Assembly (NCBI GenBank): GCA_009617715.1
Contig: VTFK01000027.1
Span: 62,001 to 126,000, forward strand
Reading direction: 5' to 3'
DNA from: Plectrocnemia conspersa
Lineage: Eukaryota > Arthropoda > Insecta > Trichoptera > Polycentropodidae
Length of the DNA: 64,000 bases
Shown: one piece after another, positions 61,701 through 64,000 of the stretch
Layout of the letters: each line of letters begins with the position of its first letter
Position numbering within the stretch: position 1 is the first letter of the stretch
Translations under genes and position numbers: made by a program
Notes under the pieces: generated by a model
The model's database searches: none
What the model was told of the DNA's origin: nothing
The model's input: the letters and a program-made list of their open reading frames with translations, nothing else

Positions 61701-62862
61701 AAAATTACTGACGATGCAATAAATTTAATTATATAACTCTATTTATCCTGCCCCTTCTCAGTTTGTTTTTTTCTCATAGAAAGACAAATTGCCGGTAATG
61801 ATATGTGTTAATATAAAATTTATGACCCTGCTGCTAATCAACAAGTAAAATTATATTTTAAAATATCTCTATATGAATCAAAAATAATACACAATATATA
61901 AATATATATGTAGCGATCAGTAATTGAGGCGCTATCGGGTTGTTTGCGTGTCGATTTTTAACCATGATATTTCGACTGGGTCACGGTAAAAAAAACACGC
62001 GAAAAAAACCCGAATAATGCCTCAATAACATTTAATACTTGCGAGAACTTATACCAAAACATAAATATATACAAAAATTAACGTTTGGTTTTATATTTTT
62101 GTTTAACTATTTACCGGATTTATTTAACATGTTACTTAGCTTTTTGAGATTTGAGAGCTTTCGTATCGCGCCTTTTCTTATTAGCATCTCGTTTGCCATT
62201 TCGAACACCGATGTTGGTGTCATCATCATGGGCGTAATTTTTATCCCAGCCACCGCAGGCCCTTGATCTGCGTAGTCCTTGACTCTATCTTGCGTTTTAA
62301 TATGTTTCCATTTGTTTGCTACTAAGGGAACAGCAAGTATATTAATTTTCGAATTGGTCTGTTTAAATAAATTTTTAGGGAACGTAGCCCTAGGGGTGGC
62401 TGACCTCGCGGCCAATGAGACTCCTGGTCGAATCCTATTAGACTGTTTATTATTTTATATTTACAAGTTTGTTAATGGACGAATATGGCGTGACGTTTCT
62501 CGTGATGTCGGAGTTCGTGCAGTTGATGATGCTCAGGATGGCTCAAGCTGCATGCGACAGGTGTCAGGAGTGTCAGGTGGGGGCGCGTAGCTAGTTCCTC
62601 AGGAAGGCCGCTGGTCGTCGTTTGCCGCTGACTCCACTCTCTGGCGTCTGGTCTGTCTCGTGCCTCAGCGTCTTGACTCTCGCTTGACTCTCGTGGATTG
62701 TCCTTGGGCCCTCTGCCAAGGTCTAGTGTCCACTGCGGATCAACTCGGATCAACTGCCGTCTCCTCGTCGGAGTCCGGGCTTATATTCTTTTAGTGGATG
62801 CACCCTTGCTGGCCAATCACGCTTGTGCGTCGATCTCCTAGCCAATCGCTGGAGTCGCTTCA

Positions 62863-62931
62863 TAGAATTCGAGAAATCGGATGTTGCATATTTGGAAGCG
62901 AGTTTTTGCTTGCTCCGACTTTCGAATTCTA
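62863..62931. repeat. Nested hairpin within the LTR-like block
   Basis: Outer stem: tagaattcgagaaatcgga against tccgactttcgaattcta, with a few mismatches. Inner stem: ggaagcgag against cttgctcc. Together they form a 69-base stem structure. Confidence 0.5.
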
Positions 62932-63047
62932 CGGAAAGGGTTTGCTGTTGTGATGATTAATTGCATCCGCACCGTTTAGTCACAAAAGGGATGCTCTTAA
63001 CGACCCGTGTTGTGTGGTCAAAAGAAATCCCTCTTGTGCCATGATGT

Positions 63048-63102
63048 TTGTCTCATTATTAACAGTGAATATTCTTGGTTACGGGCATTAACAATGAGAC
63101 AA
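63048..63102. repeat. 15-bp stem hairpin within the LTR-like block
   Basis: ttgtctcattattaa (63048-63062) pairs with ttaacaatgagacaa (63088-63102), with one mismatch and a 25-base loop. Confidence 0.5.
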
Positions 63103-63818
63103 TTGCCCTTTTTTTTTGTCCGTTACTATTCATGGTGGTCGACAGTCGCCACACATTTATACTTATGACTTTTGTTAAAATTTAATTTAGCTTGGTTTAA
63201 AACTGGTAACCAAGTATTTGAAATTGCTTTCAAGTGGTCTCTTTTATTTAGTGATATTTTTTATTGCATAATTTGCTTTTATATGATTTTTTACAATTGT
63301 GTTTATAATTTTGCTCAGAGTTTTAGTTGTATCAAATTGATAAAAAAAAAAAGTGTGGTTTGCCAAATTAATTTTTCATTAAAGCATTGCATCTATGTTC
63401 TATTCTTCTTTGTGAAATTTTACGGTTTTTCTGACATATGTAAATTTGATTACGTTTGACAAATTTGTTATAATTTTTTTCAACTGGCTTCCATACTATC
63501 TTGGTTGTTTCGAATTTTTTTCTGGTAAAAAAATTTCAAACCGTTTTTTCTCTCAAAAGACGTTTAATCTTAATTTTAATTACGATACCATTCTTTAATA
63601 TGCGTTACACATATAGCTTCAATACCAAAATTCATGATTTTAATAGCTAAATTTCTCTTTCGGTTGAGGCACAAAATGCAGGTCTCGTGGTAAACTAAAA
63701 TGTCTACAAAATTTAGCAAATTATTTTCCATTTCCTAATTTTATGTTACATAAATAATATTGTTAAATGTTTACTATTGTAATATGAATTTATTTTGAAT
63801 TTATGTCTTATGTTCCAG

Positions 63819-63972
63819 ACCTCAGTTTTCGCTCGAAAGGAAGTAGAATGCGTCTACGAAGATCAGATATCAGAAATATTGAGAGAGCTAGAAGTAGAAC
63901 GCTGAGAATGACAATTACCATTGTCTCGGTGTTTGTTTGGTGCTGGATGCCCTATGCTGTGATGACTCTTTG
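63819..63972 (+). CDS. AKH/GnRH-type neuropeptide receptor, exon with ICL3 and TM6
   Basis: A 154-bp exon between acceptor gttccag and donor gtatgt is in phase with the previous exon. It ends after TG of a split codon that should become TGG. It encodes a strongly basic third intracellular loop ([20 protein letters not shown]), which contacts the G protein, and TM6 with the class A CWxP motif as CWMPY (exon residues 42-46). The TM7 and tail exons lie beyond the window. Confidence 0.85.
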
Positions 63973-64000
63973 GTATGTTGAAATTTGTAATATAAAAATA

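Larger units (their letters stand above)
61909..63153 (-). mobile_element. Probable solo LTR, about 1.25 kb
   Basis: The block is far less AT-rich than the intron around it. Its two ends form a short inverted repeat, TGT(A/G)GCGA, with TG...CA termini. Read on the minus strand it shows LTR order: TATAAGCCC at about 62785-62777 and AATAAA at about 62451-62446. A 102-codon minus frame (62107-62415) has no recognised product. Large Ty3/gypsy LTRs of the Osvaldo kind are of similar size. No target duplication, primer-binding site or internal region was found, so the call rests on composition, ends and signals. Confidence 0.45.
49543..63818 (+). other. Receptor intron of about 14.3 kb
   Basis: This is inferred from the phase-1 donor after AAAG at 49542 and the acceptor gttccag at 63818. 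The split codon becomes GAC (Asp) and the frame then stays open. It contains several repeats listed separately. In 55781-61908 and in 63154-63818 I recognise no gene; short frames there are A/T-driven. Confidence 0.75.

Noticed and set aside
62472..62753. 93-codon minus-strand hydrophilic frame
   Set aside because: Located in the GC-rich LTR-like block over its putative promoter and R region; low-complexity Arg/Ser/Glu composition, no domain.
63172..63459. 95-codon Phe/Cys-rich plus-strand frame
   Set aside because: A/T-driven composition inside the receptor intron, no recognised domain, no splice support.
1..64000. CRISPR array, bacterial operon or integrated viral genome as an exotic system
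   Set aside because: No regularly spaced repeats, no dense gene packing and no capsid or polymerase frames; intron-exon structure and transposons are those of an insect.

Overview
The window looks like a piece of an insect chromosome. It is very AT-rich. It carries exons of an insect neuropeptide receptor of the AKH/GnRH-receptor group, split by introns of about 23 and 14 kb, and an array of intronless alpha-1,3-fucosyltransferases of the insect C-like type. It also holds decayed animal transposons: mariner, Tc1, hAT, pogo-type MITEs, several LINE clades and a probable LTR. I cannot name the order or species from sequence alone.

Region 1 to about 6.2 kb holds no recognisable gene, only repeats. 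Region 6.2 to 22.6 kb is the fucosyltransferase (GT10) array, all four members on the minus strand: an intact divergent copy (6263-7408), a copy broken by one frameshift (11814-12958), a truncated copy with several stops (17853-18425) and a second intact copy (21369-22523). The three right-hand members are close relatives. Two of them share promoter-proximal sequence and two share a 3' flank, so they are tandem duplicates of a locus, not scattered retrocopies. Repeats punctuate the array: a roughly 4 kb-spaced inverted repeat around the frameshifted copy, mariner remnants, a complete hAT-derived element with an 8-bp target duplication, and a foldback element whose inner palindrome also lies at the break of the truncated copy.

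Region 26.2 kb to the right edge is a plus-strand class A GPCR gene seen as three exons: TM3 to TM4 (26217-26444), second extracellular loop plus TM5 (49338-49542), and third intracellular loop plus TM6 (63819-63972). Splice phases agree across all three. The exons for TM1-TM2 and TM7 are not found; the latter lies beyond the right edge. The introns are filled with old transposons, some apparently nested, including a 5'-truncated LINE with a 3' stem-loop and a probable solo LTR of about 1.25 kb.

The two gene systems have no evident functional link. The fucosyltransferases would modify glycans in the Golgi and the receptor would sense a peptide at the cell surface. I saw no CRISPR array, tRNA or rRNA, and no clearly new multi-gene system. 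The most interesting material is the graded decay and repeat-linked rearrangement of the fucosyltransferase array.
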